Origin: Pelagibacterales bacterium SAG-MED47
GTDB lineage: Bacteria; Pseudomonadota; Alphaproteobacteria; Pelagibacterales; Pelagibacteraceae
Direction of reading: 5' to 3'
Assembly: GCA_014653355.1 (NCBI GenBank)
Contig: JACWEO010000004.1
Coordinates: 1-64,000 of the forward strand
Length of the DNA: 64,000 bases
Shown: positions 40,878 through 51,219 of the stretch, piece by piece
Position numbering within the stretch: the first letter of the stretch is position 1
How the letters are laid out: each line of letters begins with the position of its first letter
The notes under the pieces: model-generated
Told to the model about the DNA's origin: nothing
Databases searched by the model: none
The model's input: the letters and a program-made list of their open reading frames with translations, nothing else
Translations under genes and position numbers: made by a program

Positions 40878-42349
40878 GTAAAAATAGTTCAGAATATTTG
40901 ATAAATCGAAAAGATAAACAATATGAAGTTGTAATTGGTTTAGAGGTTCATGCCCAAGTATTATCTGAGTCCAAATTATTTTCTACTTCAGCTACTAAAT
41001 TTGGAGCTGAACCAAATACCCAAGTAAGTTTAGTTGATGCAGCATTTCCTGGCATGCTACCTGTTATAAATGAATTTTGTGTTAAACAAGCTATTAAAAC
41101 TGGTATTGGACTTAATGCAAAAATAAATAATCGTTCAGTATTCGATAGAAAAAATTATTTTTATGCTGATTTACCTCAAGGATATCAGATTTCTCAATTT
41201 AAAGATCCTATAGTTGGTGAGGGTAAAGTAATCTTAGATATGCCAGATGGTCAAAAAGAAGTGGGTATAGAAAGGTTGCATTTAGAGCAAGATGCAGGAA
41301 AAAGTATTCATGACCTTGATCCACAAAATACCTTTGTAGATTTAAATAGATCGGGTGTAGCATTAATGGAAATAGTAAGTAAACCAGACCTTAGATCTCC
41401 AGATGAAGTTAGTGTGTATATTAAAAAGTTAAGATCAATTATGCAATATCTAGGTACATGTGATGGAAATATGCAAGAAGGATCGTTAAGAGCAGATGTT
41501 AATATTTCTGTAAGAGCAAAAGGCTCAAAAGAATTTGGAACAAGATGTGAAATTAAAAATGTAAACTCTATCAAGTTTATGCAAATGGCAATTGAATATG
41601 AAGCAAATAGACAAGTTAATTTGATAGAAGAAGGTAAATTGATAGATCAAGAAACAAGACTATTTGATACTAAAAAAAATGAGACGAGATCAATGAGATC
41701 AAAAGAAGACGCACATGATTATAGATATTTTCCAGATCCTGATTTATTACCTTTAGAAGTTTCTGATGAATTTATTGATGAACTTAAAAAAGATATTCCA
41801 GAATTGCCAGATGTTAAAAAGAAAAGATTTATTGATAAATTTAAATTGTCACCATATGAAGCAACAATTTTAGTCTCAGATATCAACATAGCAAAGTATT
41901 TTGAAGAAGTGGTAGCTAAAATGGGTAAAAACAAAGATATTAAATTAGCAGTTAACTGGATTACAGGGGAATTATTTGCTGTTTTAAATAAAAAAAACTT
42001 GGAAATTTCTCAAAGTCCAGTAAGTGCAAAGAATTTGGCTATACTGATTAATTTAATAAAGAACGGAACAATTTCAGGAAAAATAGCGAAGACTGTATTT
42101 GAATTGATGTTAGAAGGAGATAAGGATCCCCAAAAAATAGTTGAGGAAAAAGGATTAAAACAACAAAGTGATCCTAAAACTATAGAGGCTTTAATTGATA
42201 AAATAATTAATGATAATAGAGAAAAAGCCATAGAATATAAACAAGGTAAAGAAAAATTGTTTGGTTTTTTTGTTGGACAAACAATGAAGGCCTCTGGTGG
42301 TAAAGCCAACCCTCAATTGATTAATGAGATCTTAAAAAAAAAATTATAA
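40874..42349 (+). CDS. gatB: Aspartyl/glutamyl-tRNA(Asn/Gln) amidotransferase subunit B
   Basis: A 491-residue GatB, which phosphorylates the misacylated Glu-tRNA(Gln) or Asp-tRNA(Asn) and amidates it. [45 protein letters not shown] and [17 protein letters not shown] are hallmarks; the C-terminal YqeY-like domain ends in [20 protein letters not shown]. It uses a GTG start inside the gatA end, supported by the family N-terminus shortly after. Confidence 0.97.
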   Translation: MSKNSSEYLINRKDKQYEVVIGLEVHAQVLSESKLFSTSATKFGAEPNTQVSLVDAAFPGMLPVINEFCVKQAIKTGIGLNAKINNRSVFDRKNYFYADLPQGYQISQFKDPIVGEGKVILDMPDGQKEVGIERLHLEQDAGKSIHDLDPQNTFVDLNRSGVALMEIVSKPDLRSPDEVSVYIKKLRSIMQYLGTCDGNMQEGSLRADVNISVRAKGSKEFGTRCEIKNVNSIKFMQMAIEYEANRQVNLIEEGKLIDQETRLFDTKKNETRSMRSKEDAHDYRYFPDPDLLPLEVSDEFIDELKKDIPELPDVKKKRFIDKFKLSPYEATILVSDINIAKYFEEVVAKMGKNKDIKLAVNWITGELFAVLNKKNLEISQSPVSAKNLAILINLIKNGTISGKIAKTVFELMLEGDKDPQKIVEEKGLKQQSDPKTIEALIDKIINDNREKAIEYKQGKEKLFGFFVGQTMKASGGKANPQLINEILKKKL

Positions 42350-42353
42350 GGTT

Positions 42354-43004
42354 ATGGGGTCTGACCTTAACATCACTAAACAATTACAAGACTATATTTT
42401 AAAACACGGTTTAAAACTTCACCCAATCCAGAAAGAAATAATAAATTATAATTTGAAATTAGGAGATATTAAAAGAATGCAAATATCTATTTCACAATGC
42501 CAATTTCTTCATCTAATTATAAAAGTTTCAAAGATTAAAAAAGTACTTGAGATTGGAACCTTTACTGGTCTAAGTACATTGTCTATGGCCTTGGCCTTAC
42601 CTGATAATGGCAAAATAATCGCCTTAGATAAAGATGAACAGACTAATAAAATTGCTGTTGATTTTTTTAAAAGATCTCATCACGATCATAAAATCAAAAC
42701 AATTATTAAACCAGCTTTAGAAACTTTAATTAAGATTAGAAAAGAAAAGTTTGATTTAGTTTTTATTGATGCCGATAAGATGAATTATAAAAAATATTAT
42801 CAAATTTCTTTAGAATTATTGAATAATGGAGGTTTAATTATAATTGATAATGTATTATGGCATGGGGAAGTAGTTGATAAGAATATAAATGATAAATACA
42901 CAAAAAATATAAGAGAACTAAATGATTTTATATCCAAAGATAAAAGAGTTGAAAAAGTAATAATTCCTTTTGGTGATGGAATGACAGTATGTAGAAAGAT
43001 TTAA
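42354..43004 (+). CDS. Class I SAM-dependent O-methyltransferase (caffeoyl-CoA OMT-like)
   Basis: A 216-residue soluble enzyme with the SAM-binding motif EIGTFTGLSTLSMALALP (about 62-80), the acidic ribose-binding end IIALDKDE, and metal/substrate-region motifs LVFIDADKMNYKKYY and LIIIDNVLWHGEV. These match the bacterial cation-dependent O-methyltransferase group (COG4122 type). The methyl acceptor cannot be told. It overlaps trhO by one base and follows gatB by 4 bases. Confidence 0.85.
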   Translation: MGSDLNITKQLQDYILKHGLKLHPIQKEIINYNLKLGDIKRMQISISQCQFLHLIIKVSKIKKVLEIGTFTGLSTLSMALALPDNGKIIALDKDEQTNKIAVDFFKRSHHDHKIKTIIKPALETLIKIRKEKFDLVFIDADKMNYKKYYQISLELLNNGGLIIIDNVLWHGEVVDKNINDKYTKNIRELNDFISKDKRVEKVIIPFGDGMTVCRKI

Positions 43005-43912
43005 TGTTTACAGTATTTGGTTTTTATAAATTTCAAAAAATTAATAATTTAAGGAGAAATCAAAAATTTTTAAATAATATCTTAATTGATAATAATATAT
43101 ATGGTTCAATTATAATATCCAAAGAAGGTTTAAATGGATCCATATCTGGAAAAAATAGTGATATCAAAAATTCTATCATCAAATTAAAAAAAATTCTTGC
43201 AGTTAAAAATTTTGATAATTTTAATAATTCGAAAAGTAATTTTAATCCTTTTCATAAATCTAAAGTAAAAATAAAAAAAGAACTTGTCCCTATGAATCTA
43301 AAGATATCTAAAAAAATTAAAAAAAAAAATAGTCATATTGAACCAAAAAAATGGAATAAATTGATCAATAATAAAAAAACATTTTTGTTAGATGTTAGAA
43401 AGCCTTTTGAAAATAAGGTTGGATCTTTTAAAAGATCAGTAAATCCAAATATTAATAATTTTAGAGATTTCCCAAAATACTTAAAAAAATTAAAAAAGGA
43501 TCAGCCAATAGCTTTATTTTGCACTGGTGGGATTAGGTGTGAAAAAGCCTCTGTATATTTAGAAAAAAAAGGTTTTAAGAATATTTATCAATTAAAAGGT
43601 GGAATTCTAAATTATTTAAAAAAGATTAAACAAAAAAGCAGTTTATGGAAAGGTGAATGTTTTGTATTTGACAATAGAGTAAGTTTGAAACATGGCTTAA
43701 TTCGAGGTACACATTCGATTTGTAGTGGATGCAGGGAGCCAATCTCAATTAAAGATAAAAGATCTAAAATGTATGAAGAGGGTGTATCATGTCCAAATTG
43801 TTATTATAAACTCTCAAAAAATCAAAAATCTCGTTTTAGAATGAGACAAAGTCAGGTATACAAAGCAAAAAAATCTAGAAAAAAATATTTTTTTAAAAAA
43901 GAATTTAATTAA
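43004..43912 (+). CDS. trhO: tRNA uridine(34) hydroxylase, rhodanese family (TrhO/YceA-like)
   Basis: A 302-residue protein with an N-terminal acylphosphatase-like region, a central rhodanese domain (about 115-215; LLDVRKPFENKVGSFKRS) with active-site cysteine in LFCTGGIRCEKAS, and a C-terminal cysteine-rich tail (SGCREPIS; SCPNCYYKLS) preserved in the family. Characterised members hydroxylate U34 of tRNAs using O2. ATG overlaps the methyltransferase stop; both may act on RNA, but that is only suggested by position. Confidence 0.88.
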   Translation: MFTVFGFYKFQKINNLRRNQKFLNNILIDNNIYGSIIISKEGLNGSISGKNSDIKNSIIKLKKILAVKNFDNFNNSKSNFNPFHKSKVKIKKELVPMNLKISKKIKKKNSHIEPKKWNKLINNKKTFLLDVRKPFENKVGSFKRSVNPNINNFRDFPKYLKKLKKDQPIALFCTGGIRCEKASVYLEKKGFKNIYQLKGGILNYLKKIKQKSSLWKGECFVFDNRVSLKHGLIRGTHSICSGCREPISIKDKRSKMYEEGVSCPNCYYKLSKNQKSRFRMRQSQVYKAKKSRKKYFFKKEFN

Positions 43913-43920
43913 AGGTAATT

Positions 43921-45291
43921 TTGTCTCAATCTTATAAGCTTACTAAAGATCCAATCTGGTTGCTACTCAGAAGAGTTACAATACCTGCGAGCGTTGGATC
44001 ATTGTTTCAAACTTTTTACAATTTAGTCGACACATGGTTTGCGGGTAAAATTTCTGCCGAAGCAATAGGTGCAATTGCTAAATCGTTTCCTATTTATTTT
44101 ACAATCATAGCTGTAGGAGTTGGTATTGGTGCAGCAACGAATTCTTTAATAGGTAATTCTATTGGTGAAAAGAAAGAAAAAGTAGCTTCTCTATATATTG
44201 CTCAATCTTTAATCTTCTCACTAGTGATTTCAATTTTAGTTACTTTATTTGGTCTAAATGTATCAAATTACCTTTTAACTGTTATGGGTTCAGATTTAGA
44301 AGGGATAATATTAACAAGAAAGTATTTGGATATAATATTTTATGGGACCTTTATTGTTTTAATACAAATATCTTTAAATGGAACATTAAATGCTCAAGGA
44401 GACACAAAAAGTTACAGGAACGTTTTAATTTTTAGTTTCTTTTTAAATATATTCTTAAATCCTTTATTTATTTGGGGATATGGGTTTATACCAGGATTTG
44501 GAATTTCAGGACTTGCTATTGCAACTGTTATTTCACAATTAATTGGAACAATTTACCTAGCATATAAAGTCAGTGATTGTAAAATTAGAAAATATCTAAA
44601 ATTAGTATGTTTTATACCTAAATTTGAGTTTCAAAAGTCCCTCACAACTCAAGCGGTGCCCGTGATGTTCAGTATGTTGTTTATAGGTGTAGGAATTTTT
44701 AATATTTTATATTTTATTGGAAAATTTGGTGATTTAGCAACTGCAGGCTATGGTGCAGCTCTAAGAATTGAACAAGTTATGTTGCTTCCAGTTATAGGAT
44801 TGAATACTGCTGTACTTTCTATAGGGGGACAAAACTTTGGAGCTAAAGCTTATGACCGTATAAGAGAACTTTATACAAAAGCTTTATTTTTTGGTTCATC
44901 TTTTATGATGTTGGCTGGTGTTATAATTTTTTTTGGTGCAGAATTTTTTGTTTCTCAATTTACAAACAATGAAATAGCTATTAAACATGGAATAATTTAC
45001 CTTAAGATAGCAGCATTGATAGGGCCTATATACCCAGTTTTTTTTATTACAACTGCTGTATTTCAGGCAGTAAAAAAACCTATTTATAGTCTTTATATGA
45101 GTATATTGAGGTTGACAGCATTTCCTTTTTTAAGTCTTTGGTATGTAATAAATATTAGAGGAGGCGATTATGAGGATATTTTTTATACAATTCTGGTAAC
45201 TAATTGGATAATGGGTATCGCGGTTTTATTATTTATAGGTTATTTTTTAAATTATGTTTTTAAACAAAAAAAAACTCTTTTTAGTTATTAG
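43921..45291 (+). CDS. MATE family multidrug/metabolite exporter
   Basis: A 456-residue inner-membrane protein with about twelve hydrophobic segments in two similar halves. PASVGSLFQTFYNLVDTWFAGK in helix 1 and GLNTAVLSIGGQNFGAK in the second half are typical MATE sequences. It uses a TTG start, preceded by AAAGGTAA. Substrate unknown; members export cationic compounds by Na+ or H+ antiport. The last 38 bases are read in another frame as the signal peptide of the next gene. Confidence 0.9.
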   Translation: MSQSYKLTKDPIWLLLRRVTIPASVGSLFQTFYNLVDTWFAGKISAEAIGAIAKSFPIYFTIIAVGVGIGAATNSLIGNSIGEKKEKVASLYIAQSLIFSLVISILVTLFGLNVSNYLLTVMGSDLEGIILTRKYLDIIFYGTFIVLIQISLNGTLNAQGDTKSYRNVLIFSFFLNIFLNPLFIWGYGFIPGFGISGLAIATVISQLIGTIYLAYKVSDCKIRKYLKLVCFIPKFEFQKSLTTQAVPVMFSMLFIGVGIFNILYFIGKFGDLATAGYGAALRIEQVMLLPVIGLNTAVLSIGGQNFGAKAYDRIRELYTKALFFGSSFMMLAGVIIFFGAEFFVSQFTNNEIAIKHGIIYLKIAALIGPIYPVFFITTAVFQAVKKPIYSLYMSILRLTAFPFLSLWYVINIRGGDYEDIFYTILVTNWIMGIAVLLFIGYFLNYVFKQKKTLFSY

Positions 45292-45775
45292 TATCTGCTT
45301 AACATTCTTTTTTCTTGCATATAATGATGTTAAATCCCAAGAGATAGAGATTATTGAAGGAAAGTCCGTGGTTATTGATGGTGACACGATCAAGATTGGT
45401 AGCGAAAAAATAAGATTTTCAGGAATTGATGCGCCTGAAAGTTATTATAAAGGAAAAGAGCAAATATGCTTGAAGCAAGATGTAAAAATTTCTTGTGGTA
45501 AATTATCAAAGGAATTTTTAATTCAAAAAATAAACAATCAAAAAGTAAAGTGTGAAATAGAACCTAAGCCTGACACATATAAACGAAAATTAGGTGAATG
45601 TTTTATAAATAACAAAAGTTTGTCACATCTTTTAGTCAAGAATGGATATGCATTTGATTATCCAAGATATTCAAAAAAAAAGTATGCAAGAGATCAAGAA
45701 TATGCAAGAGAAAACAAACTAGGTCTTTGGGACATGAAATTTGAATTTCCTTGGGATTTTCGAAAGAATAATTAG
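45254..45775 (+). CDS. Secreted staphylococcal nuclease-like (SNase/thermonuclease) protein
   Basis: A 173-residue protein with an N-terminal signal peptide or anchor (MFLNKKKLFLVISICLTFFF) followed by an SNase domain: VVIDGDTIKIGSEKIRFSGIDAPES includes the first conserved aspartate and arginine, KRKLGECFINNKSLSHLLVKNGYA the second part. Family members hydrolyse DNA/RNA with Ca2+; a periplasmic role in nucleic acid scavenging is plausible. It overlaps the MATE gene by 38 bases; the signal peptide in this frame argues the overlap is real. Confidence 0.87.
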   Translation: MFLNKKKLFLVISICLTFFFLAYNDVKSQEIEIIEGKSVVIDGDTIKIGSEKIRFSGIDAPESYYKGKEQICLKQDVKISCGKLSKEFLIQKINNQKVKCEIEPKPDTYKRKLGECFINNKSLSHLLVKNGYAFDYPRYSKKKYARDQEYARENKLGLWDMKFEFPWDFRKNN

Positions 45776-45804
45776 TATATTCAATAAAATTGTAGATATT
45801 TAAA

Positions 45805-46536
45805 CTAATCTTTATTTAATTTTTTTTCTAATTTTCTCACAAGATATGAGACTATTAATATTAATATTAAATATTCAAGTATTAAAAAGGTATAAATTTC
45901 TAATGGTCTATAGGTTGTAACAACCAACTCATTAGCTTTCCTTGTTAAGTCTCCAATACCAATAATAGATACTAATGAGGACATCTTTAAGACATAAACA
46001 AATTGATTCCCAATAGCTGGTAAAATATTCTTGATTGCTTGAGGGAGAATTACCAAACGTAATTTTCTGAAAAAACTTAGCCCCAATGAACTTCCAGCTT
46101 CCCACTGAGATTTTTTAATTGAATTTATGCCAGCTCTGAAGATTTCAGCTTGAAAGGCACTTTCACTTATTGATAGAGCAATAATACCAGATACAAAAGG
46201 ACTAAAACTTATACCCGTCATAATAGGCAAACCATAATAAATCCACAAGATTAATACTAAAAGAGGAATTGCTCTTACTATTTCAACATATCCGATATTT
46301 ATATAAGTTAAAAATTTATTTTTTGCTAAAGAAGGAACGGCTACAATAAAACCAATAACCATTGAAATAATTATTGAAACAATTGAAATATAAACTGTTG
46401 TAGTTAGTCCACTTACCAAAAATTTGAGGTTAGTTAATCCTTCAACATTATTTGGAGATAGAATTAACCAATTAAGCTCACCTTTACCACATGAGGCAAG
46501 AGGTAGAGTCAGAAGTAGAAAAAATAAATTTTTCAC
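45805..46536 (-). CDS. Amino acid ABC transporter permease with lipoprotein-type N-terminus
   Basis: A 243-residue inner-membrane permease of the polar amino acid (HisM/GlnP) family: TTVYISIVSIIISMVIGF, the EAA loop region EAGSSLGLSFFRKLRLVILPQAIKN, and about five membrane segments. Unusually it starts with MKNLFFLLLTLPLASC, a good lipoprotein signal with lipobox L-A-S-C and C16 as the candidate lipidated residue. No ATPase or second permease is nearby. It follows a family 3 binding protein by 40 bases on the same strand. Confidence 0.88.
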   Translation of the reverse strand: MKNLFFLLLTLPLASCGKGELNWLILSPNNVEGLTNLKFLVSGLTTTVYISIVSIIISMVIGFIVAVPSLAKNKFLTYINIGYVEIVRAIPLLVLILWIYYGLPIMTGISFSPFVSGIIALSISESAFQAEIFRAGINSIKKSQWEAGSSLGLSFFRKLRLVILPQAIKNILPAIGNQFVYVLKMSSLVSIIGIGDLTRKANELVVTTYRPLEIYTFLILEYLILILIVSYLVRKLEKKLNKD

Positions 46537-46576
46537 TCCCTGATTTATAAAGAATTAATAATTAATTACTAATTGA

Positions 46577-47344
46577 TTATAAACTTTTTAGATTATATTT
46601 TGCTAATAACTTAGTAAAGAAGCCCGACGATTTTTTGTTTTTTATCCAGTCATTAACATAACTGTTCCATTTATTATCACCTTTAGGAACCATCATTGCT
46701 AAAAATGCTGGATTTTTTCCACCATCTGGAACAATTGCCAACTGGGGGTATTTAATAACCAATTTATTTGCCTCTGTTGAACTTGTGATATTTCCATCAG
46801 CTCTACCTGCTAGGACTTCTTGGAAATCTCTTGCTGGTGCTTCAATTGAGTTTAATTTTGACTTCGGAAAAAATTCTTTTGCTTTTTCTTCTTGAGAGGT
46901 ACCAAGTGTAGTTGCAATTGTCACCTTTGAATTATTAAGTGAGTCCCATGTTGGAAATTTTTTTAAGTTCTTTTTGAGAACTAGTGGCACAGTAGCGTAT
47001 TTGTAATATGTATCCGTGAAACCAGCTACCTCAGCTCTTTTTGGTGTTTTTGTAACACTAGTTGAGATATCATATCTTTCAGATGTAATTCCTGACACAA
47101 TAGTTTTCCATTCTGCAGGCACAAACTCAATTTTAACACCCATATCTTTTGCTAATTCATTCATTACATCAATATCAAAACCTTTGTATTTGTTGGTCGC
47201 TGGATCTTTCATTGTCATTGGATCCCAGTCTCCAGTTGTTCCAACTTTTAAAACACCTGAAGATTTGATTCTATCAAGGTTTGAATCTGCGTTTGAAGTT
47301 AAGGGTAAAAATGCAAATAGTACTAATATTAATAATTTTTTCAT
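46577..47344 (-). CDS. Periplasmic solute-binding protein, family 3 (amino acid type)
   Basis: A 255-residue binding protein with signal peptide ([19 protein letters not shown]) and mature start near residue 20. The SBP family 3 signature [20 protein letters not shown] and [16 protein letters not shown] region are clear. The sequence also resembles the PheC (cyclohexadienyl dehydratase) branch of the family, so an enzymatic role cannot be excluded. It lies 34 bases after soxG in the same direction and before a permease, so the most likely task is uptake of an amino acid or methylated glycine derivative. Confidence 0.85.
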   Translation of the reverse strand: MKKLLILVLFAFLPLTSNADSNLDRIKSSGVLKVGTTGDWDPMTMKDPATNKYKGFDIDVMNELAKDMGVKIEFVPAEWKTIVSGITSERYDISTSVTKTPKRAEVAGFTDTYYKYATVPLVLKKNLKKFPTWDSLNNSKVTIATTLGTSQEEKAKEFFPKSKLNSIEAPARDFQEVLAGRADGNITSSTEANKLVIKYPQLAIVPDGGKNPAFLAMMVPKGDNKWNSYVNDWIKNKKSSGFFTKLLAKYNLKSL

Positions 47345-47378
47345 TCATCTTAATAGCTGATTTGAAAAAAAATTGTGA

Positions 47379-47942
47379 CTATAATCTTGACGCAGCGTCG
47401 TTCATCCAAGAAAACAAATGCTCTGAAAAAGAACGTCTAACGAATAGATTTACTGTATTTTTATCCTGATTATGAACAATAATATCAATTTTTCCAAGAA
47501 TTGTTTGAGTAGTGGCACCTTTTTTATTTTTAAAATTATTGAAATTGAACGGTGATCCAGTTTGAAACAATTCATAGATCTTATTGCCTTTAAGATTAAT
47601 CATTACAAATTGATCTGTGACATCTGTGACCGCACCAAGATTAATTTTAGAAATGTTATTTTGTAACAACTTTTCTGTTTCATAATCATTCAAATCCTTA
47701 TTCATTGTATCATTTGAAAAAATCATCCATTCATCGGGGCTTAGCCAAAGAGCTGTTAATTTATCACTTTGAGTTGATGTATTTGATTCAGTTGGTAAAA
47801 GAATATTTAAAGATTTACCAACAGCAGAAATAAATTCTCTTTTTTTACCTCTTACAATCAATTTCATGATTGGACTTATCTCTTTCATTTGCAAATCTTG
47901 AATAAATGCTTCTTTAGGAAGTGCAGGAGTGTAATTAAGCAT
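47379..47942 (-). CDS. soxG: Sarcosine oxidase gamma subunit
   Basis: A 187-residue protein related to the GcvT/folate-binding fold, with ALWLSPDEWMIFSND and DVTDQFVMINLKGNKIYELFQTG matching SoxG. In heterotetrameric sarcosine oxidase the gamma subunit completes the structure next to alpha. It overlaps the soxA end by 8 bases and is the last of soxBDAG in canonical order. Confidence 0.93.
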   Translation of the reverse strand: MLNYTPALPKEAFIQDLQMKEISPIMKLIVRGKKREFISAVGKSLNILLPTESNTSTQSDKLTALWLSPDEWMIFSNDTMNKDLNDYETEKLLQNNISKINLGAVTDVTDQFVMINLKGNKIYELFQTGSPFNFNNFKNKKGATTQTILGKIDIIVHNQDKNTVNLFVRRSFSEHLFSWMNDAASRL

Positions 47943-50940
47943 TTAATTTTTTATTCTCCTTATCAAGAAAAACGGGATCAGAAATTGTTACATTGATTGA
48001 TTTATTTTCCATTGGAATCATTAATTTTTTACCCATCATATTTTTTCCACCTCTAACAACAGCAAGTGCAATAGATTTTTTAAGATTAGGACTGAAATAA
48101 CTTGAAGTAACATGACCTAACATTTCAACTGGGAACTTTTTAACATCGGCAACAATTTGTGATCCTTCTTCTAAAACATCTTCAGGATTATCTGTTAATA
48201 AGCCAACTAATTGTTTTCTATCTTCTCTAATTGTATCTGATCTATACAAAGATCTTTTACCTATAAAATCATATTTCTTTTTACTCACTATCCAATCCAT
48301 TTGTAAATCTACTGGTGTCATAGTTCCATCAGTATCTTGTCCAACAATTATAAAACCTTTTTCTGCTCTAAGTAAATGCATAGTCTCAGTTCCATAAGGT
48401 GTTATATTAAAATCTTTTCCTGCTTCCATACATTTTTCCCAAACAGATTTCGCATAGTTAGCTTGAACATTAATTTCATAACTAAGTTCGCCTGTAAAAC
48501 TTATTCTCATAACCCTACAATTAATCTTACCGATTTTTGCATTCTTAAAGGACATATGTGGAAAGTTTTCATCTGAAAAATCTAAATCATCAATGACTGT
48601 AGAAACAATTTTTTTACTATTAGGTCCACAGACACTTATAGTTGCAAAATGATCAGTTACAGATGTTAAGTATACATCAAGTTCAGGCCATTCAGTTTGC
48701 AAGTAATCTTCTAATTTACTCAAAACATTAGCAGCTCCACCAGTTGTTGTTGTCATAATATAATGATTTTCGCCTAATCGAGTTGTTACCCCATCATCAT
48801 AGACCATTCCGTCTTCATTAAGCATTAAACCATAACGACATTTACCAATAGCCAGTTTTGACCACGCATTAGTGTAAACACGATTTAAAAATTCAGAAGC
48901 ATCTGTTCCTTGAATATCAATTTTTCCAAGTGTTGAAGCATCTAAAATTCCAGCACTATCCCTTGCCGCTTTACTTTCTCTTTGAACAGCTTGATACATA
49001 TCTTCATTATTTCTTAGATAATACCAAGCTCTCTTCCATTGACCTACATTCTCAAACTCAGCATTATTTTTAACGTGCCATTCGTGTATTGGAGTTTTTC
49101 TAAATATATCAAAATATTCACCAACATTTCTTCCAACTATAGTGCCAAATGTTAGTGGAGTGTAAGGTGGCCTAAATGTTGTAGTACCGTGTTCTCCCAT
49201 TTTGGTCCCAGCAGTTTCAGATATAATACCTAGTGCATGCATGTTACCAAGCTTACCTTGATCAGTACCCATACCAGTTGTTGTGTATCTTTTAACATGT
49301 TCAATGGATCTAAAACCTTCTCGTAAAGCAAGTTTTATGTCTTTTGCAGTTGCATCATTTTGATAATCAACAAAAGACTTAGTTTTTCCTAAAACTTTAT
49401 CTGATGGTATTAACCAAATGTTTCGTTTAGACCCATTTTCAGAAGATAAAACTTCAATATTTTCATATTCTGTTTTTTTAATATTCAAGAATTCTTTTAA
49501 TGTTTTTGGAACATTAATCAAAATATCCTTTAAAGATAAATCACCACTACAACTACCAACACTTATTTGGTCTGAGGGGTAAGTGTTTGGAATAAATACT
49601 TGATCCTCTTCTCTAAATTTTAGTTTACCACCAGATTGTGTAAATAGATGAACTGCAGGTGTCCATCCACCTGAAATTCCTAAACAATCACATGATAAAT
49701 TGATTTTTGAACCAACAACTTTTTGTCCATCTTTAGAAAGTCTCATTATAGATACTTTGTTAATTTTCTTGTAGCCCGATGTATTAACAACAGTAAAACC
49801 TTTATAAATCTTAATATTATTTTTTTCTACTTCATAAACTAATTTAGAGTCTACCTCTTCTCTATTATCAATTATAGCTTCGATTTTTATTCCTTTTTGG
49901 AACAAACTAATAGCAGTTTCATAAGCACTATCATTATTTGTTAAAAGAATATTTTTCTCACCACAAGCAACCCCAAATAAATCAGCATATCTTTTAATTG
50001 CAGATGAAAGTAAAATTCCAGGACGATCGTTATTATCAAATACTAAAGGTCTCTCAATAGATCCAGTAGCACATATCACTTTTTTAGCCCTTATCTTTAA
50101 AAGCTTATGTCTTGTCTTATTTTTTCTCTGTTCAATCGGTAAATGATCAGTGATATTTTCTCTAGCTAATAAAAAATTATAACCATGATAAGCAGCAACA
50201 CTTGTTCTGGTTTTAATTTCTAAATTTTCTAATTTTTTGATTTCATTGATTTCTTTTTCCAACCAAGATCCAGAATTTTGATTATTAATTTTAAAGTTTT
50301 CAGAATTTTGATAAATAGTGGACCCACCTAGGTTTGACTTCTCATCAACCATAAGTGTTTGTAGGCCACTTTTTGCTGCTGTTTTTGCAGCCATTATTCC
50401 TGCAATACCAGATCCAATTACCAGAACATCACAATGAATATATTTATGCTCATATATATCTGGATCTGGTTTAGTAGGTGATTTTCCTAAACCAGCTGAT
50501 TTTCTAATAAAATATTCATATTTTTCCCAGAAACTAGCGGGCCACATAAAAGTTTTATAATAAAAACCAGCAGGTAATAATGGTGATAAAAAATTATTTA
50601 TCCCTCCAATATCAAAATTTACATTTGGCCAACAATTTTGACTTGATGCCTCCAAACCTTCATAAATTTCAACCTCAGTTGCTCTTACATTTGGTTCAGT
50701 TCTTGATGAATTCTTATGAAGCTGTACTATGGCATTAGGTTCTTCTGAACCAGCTGTCATAATACCTCTTGGTCTATGGTATTTAAAACTTCTGGCTACC
50801 AAATGAACATCATTTGCTAGAAGGGCTGAGGCTAGGGTGTCACCCTGAAATCCATGATAAGTTTTACCATTAAATTTAAATGAAATTCTGTAGGTTTCAT
50901 CGATCACTTTTCCAGTTTTAACTCTTAAATTTTTTGTCAT
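47935..50940 (-). CDS. soxA: Sarcosine oxidase alpha subunit
   Basis: A 1001-residue subunit. The N-terminal ferredoxin-like region (GKTYHGFQGDTLASALLAND), the NAD-binding FAD/NAD fold (DVLVIGSGIAGIMAAKTAA) and a C-terminal aminomethyltransferase-like folate domain (GIDASTLG-like start: AGILDASTLGKIDIQG) appear in that order. The complex oxidises sarcosine to glycine and delivers the methyl carbon to tetrahydrofolate as 5,10-methylene-THF with H2O2 formation. Four bases separate it from soxD. Confidence 0.96.
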   Translation of the reverse strand: MTKNLRVKTGKVIDETYRISFKFNGKTYHGFQGDTLASALLANDVHLVARSFKYHRPRGIMTAGSEEPNAIVQLHKNSSRTEPNVRATEVEIYEGLEASSQNCWPNVNFDIGGINNFLSPLLPAGFYYKTFMWPASFWEKYEYFIRKSAGLGKSPTKPDPDIYEHKYIHCDVLVIGSGIAGIMAAKTAAKSGLQTLMVDEKSNLGGSTIYQNSENFKINNQNSGSWLEKEINEIKKLENLEIKTRTSVAAYHGYNFLLARENITDHLPIEQRKNKTRHKLLKIRAKKVICATGSIERPLVFDNNDRPGILLSSAIKRYADLFGVACGEKNILLTNNDSAYETAISLFQKGIKIEAIIDNREEVDSKLVYEVEKNNIKIYKGFTVVNTSGYKKINKVSIMRLSKDGQKVVGSKINLSCDCLGISGGWTPAVHLFTQSGGKLKFREEDQVFIPNTYPSDQISVGSCSGDLSLKDILINVPKTLKEFLNIKKTEYENIEVLSSENGSKRNIWLIPSDKVLGKTKSFVDYQNDATAKDIKLALREGFRSIEHVKRYTTTGMGTDQGKLGNMHALGIISETAGTKMGEHGTTTFRPPYTPLTFGTIVGRNVGEYFDIFRKTPIHEWHVKNNAEFENVGQWKRAWYYLRNNEDMYQAVQRESKAARDSAGILDASTLGKIDIQGTDASEFLNRVYTNAWSKLAIGKCRYGLMLNEDGMVYDDGVTTRLGENHYIMTTTTGGAANVLSKLEDYLQTEWPELDVYLTSVTDHFATISVCGPNSKKIVSTVIDDLDFSDENFPHMSFKNAKIGKINCRVMRISFTGELSYEINVQANYAKSVWEKCMEAGKDFNITPYGTETMHLLRAEKGFIIVGQDTDGTMTPVDLQMDWIVSKKKYDFIGKRSLYRSDTIREDRKQLVGLLTDNPEDVLEEGSQIVADVKKFPVEMLGHVTSSYFSPNLKKSIALAVVRGGKNMMGKKLMIPMENKSINVTISDPVFLDKENKKLNA

Positions 50941-50943
50941 TAC

Positions 50944-51219
50944 TTAATTAGTTGGTGGTTTTTCATCTATTTTATAAACAGCTTTAATTTTATCATTTGA
51001 AGTATCGCGTACTACATTAAACCACTTTCTACATCCATGAATGTGGTTCCATCTTTCGAATTGTATTCCCTTAATATTCTTTCTCATAAACAAATATTCT
51101 GCCCACTCGTCATCACTCAATTCTGTTGGTTGTTTTGGTCTTATAATATGAGCTTCGCCACCAGCTTTAAATTCACTTTGCTCACGCTCACCACAAAAAG
51201 GACAATCAATTAGAAACAT
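50944..51219 (-). CDS. soxD: Sarcosine oxidase delta subunit
   Basis: A 91-residue zinc-binding subunit. The metal ligands are visible as C6 and C9 (DCPFCGERE) with H59 and C63 in WNHIHGCRKWFNVVRD, the family pattern. It stabilises the alpha-beta core. Overlaps soxB by one base. Confidence 0.95.
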   Translation of the reverse strand: MFLIDCPFCGEREQSEFKAGGEAHIIRPKQPTELSDDEWAEYLFMRKNIKGIQFERWNHIHGCRKWFNVVRDTSNDKIKAVYKIDEKPPTN

